5,477 bases of DNA. Source: Phycisphaera sp. Its GTDB lineage: Bacteria; Planctomycetota; Phycisphaerae; Phycisphaerales; Phycisphaeraceae. The stretch lies in the NCBI GenBank assembly GCA_029287335.1, contig JARFRI010000155.1, forward strand, positions 1 through 5,477, in the 5' to 3' direction. This document shows, in pieces, positions 5,359 through 5,477 of the stretch. Every line of letters begins with the position of its first letter. Within the stretch, counting starts at the first letter, position 1. Under the pieces are notes generated by a model. It made no database searches. It saw only the letters and a program-made list of their open reading frames with translations, and was not told the origin of the DNA. A program made the position numbers and the translations under genes.

Positions 5359-5440
5359 GACAGGATTACAGGATTTTCAGGATTGGAACTATTGATATGC
5401 TTTCTGATCTTGTAAATCCTGCTAATCCTGAAATCCTGTC
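5359..5440. repeat. Inverted repeat of triple CAGGATT units after the guanylyltransferase gene
   Basis: The left arm (5359-5384) holds three CAGGATT units spaced by one and two bases after an initial GA. The right arm (5415-5440) holds three AATCCTG units. The arms are complementary at 23 of 26 positions around a 30-nt centre. It starts 14 bp after the TAA stop and could fold into a long transcript-end hairpin, though no strong U-tract follows. Similar GACAGGATT/AATCCTG repeats are, from memory, common between genes in several bacterial phyla. Confidence 0.7.
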
Positions 5441-5466
5441 TATTTCGAATCATCTAAGATTGGGTC

Positions 5467-5477
5467 ATGCGATACCT
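5467..5477 (+). CDS. Possible start of another gene, cut by the window edge
   Basis: An ATG at 5467 follows the terminal hairpin and opens Met-Arg-Tyr-Leu before the window ends. Its first nine bases, ATGCGATAC, equal the first nine of the guanylyltransferase gene, and GGGT precedes it. Only three full codons are visible, so this may be no gene at all. Confidence 0.2.

Overview
The window is GC-rich bacterial DNA. Hand-counted 60-bp rows give roughly 63-70% GC in the first gene and 57-65% in the Fic gene. Start codons mostly lack a clear Shine-Dalgarno sequence, and the short intergenic gaps carry many simple inverted repeats. Together with the gene set (a PF12811-type Bax-inhibitor-like membrane protein, a stand-alone mannose-1-phosphate guanylyltransferase, a small ferritin-like protein), this fits a planctomycete, perhaps of the Phycisphaerae. 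That placement is an impression from style and content, not a demonstrated assignment.

Layout from left to right. (1) Positions 1-1209, minus strand: an MFS transporter whose last residues lie beyond the left edge. (2) Positions 1289-2338, minus strand: a complete Fic-domain protein (predicted AMP transferase) with an N-terminal inhibitory helix and a C-terminal winged helix. It has an AT-rich upstream region with four regularly spaced CCAAT boxes, and gene plus upstream region lie between two copies of a 27-bp exact direct repeat. (3) Positions 2574-3356, minus strand: a seven-helix Bax-inhibitor-1/YccA-like membrane protein, followed by a good intrinsic terminator. (4) Positions 3547-4008, minus strand: a 153-residue ferritin-like di-iron protein, followed by a long hairpin. 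(5) Positions 4223-5344, plus strand: mannose-1-phosphate guanylyltransferase, divergent from the ferritin-like gene and followed by a hairpin made of triple CAGGATT repeats. The window ends just after an ATG that may begin another gene.

The genes do not form one pathway. The three minus-strand genes from 4008 down to 1289 are separated by hairpins and look like independent transcription units. The Fic gene may be read through into the MFS gene, since the gap is 79 bp with only a weak terminator-like stem. The guanylyltransferase makes GDP-mannose for surface polysaccharide or glycoprotein synthesis, and its partners would lie to the right.

I found no RNA gene, CRISPR array, transposase or known defence system. 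The parts most worth a second look are the repeat-bounded Fic cassette with its helically phased operator-like boxes, the run of five C-tracts directly against the guanylyltransferase start codon, and two families of intergenic palindromes. No gene-free stretch exceeds 300 bases; the longest are 2339-2573 and 4009-4222, both described below.
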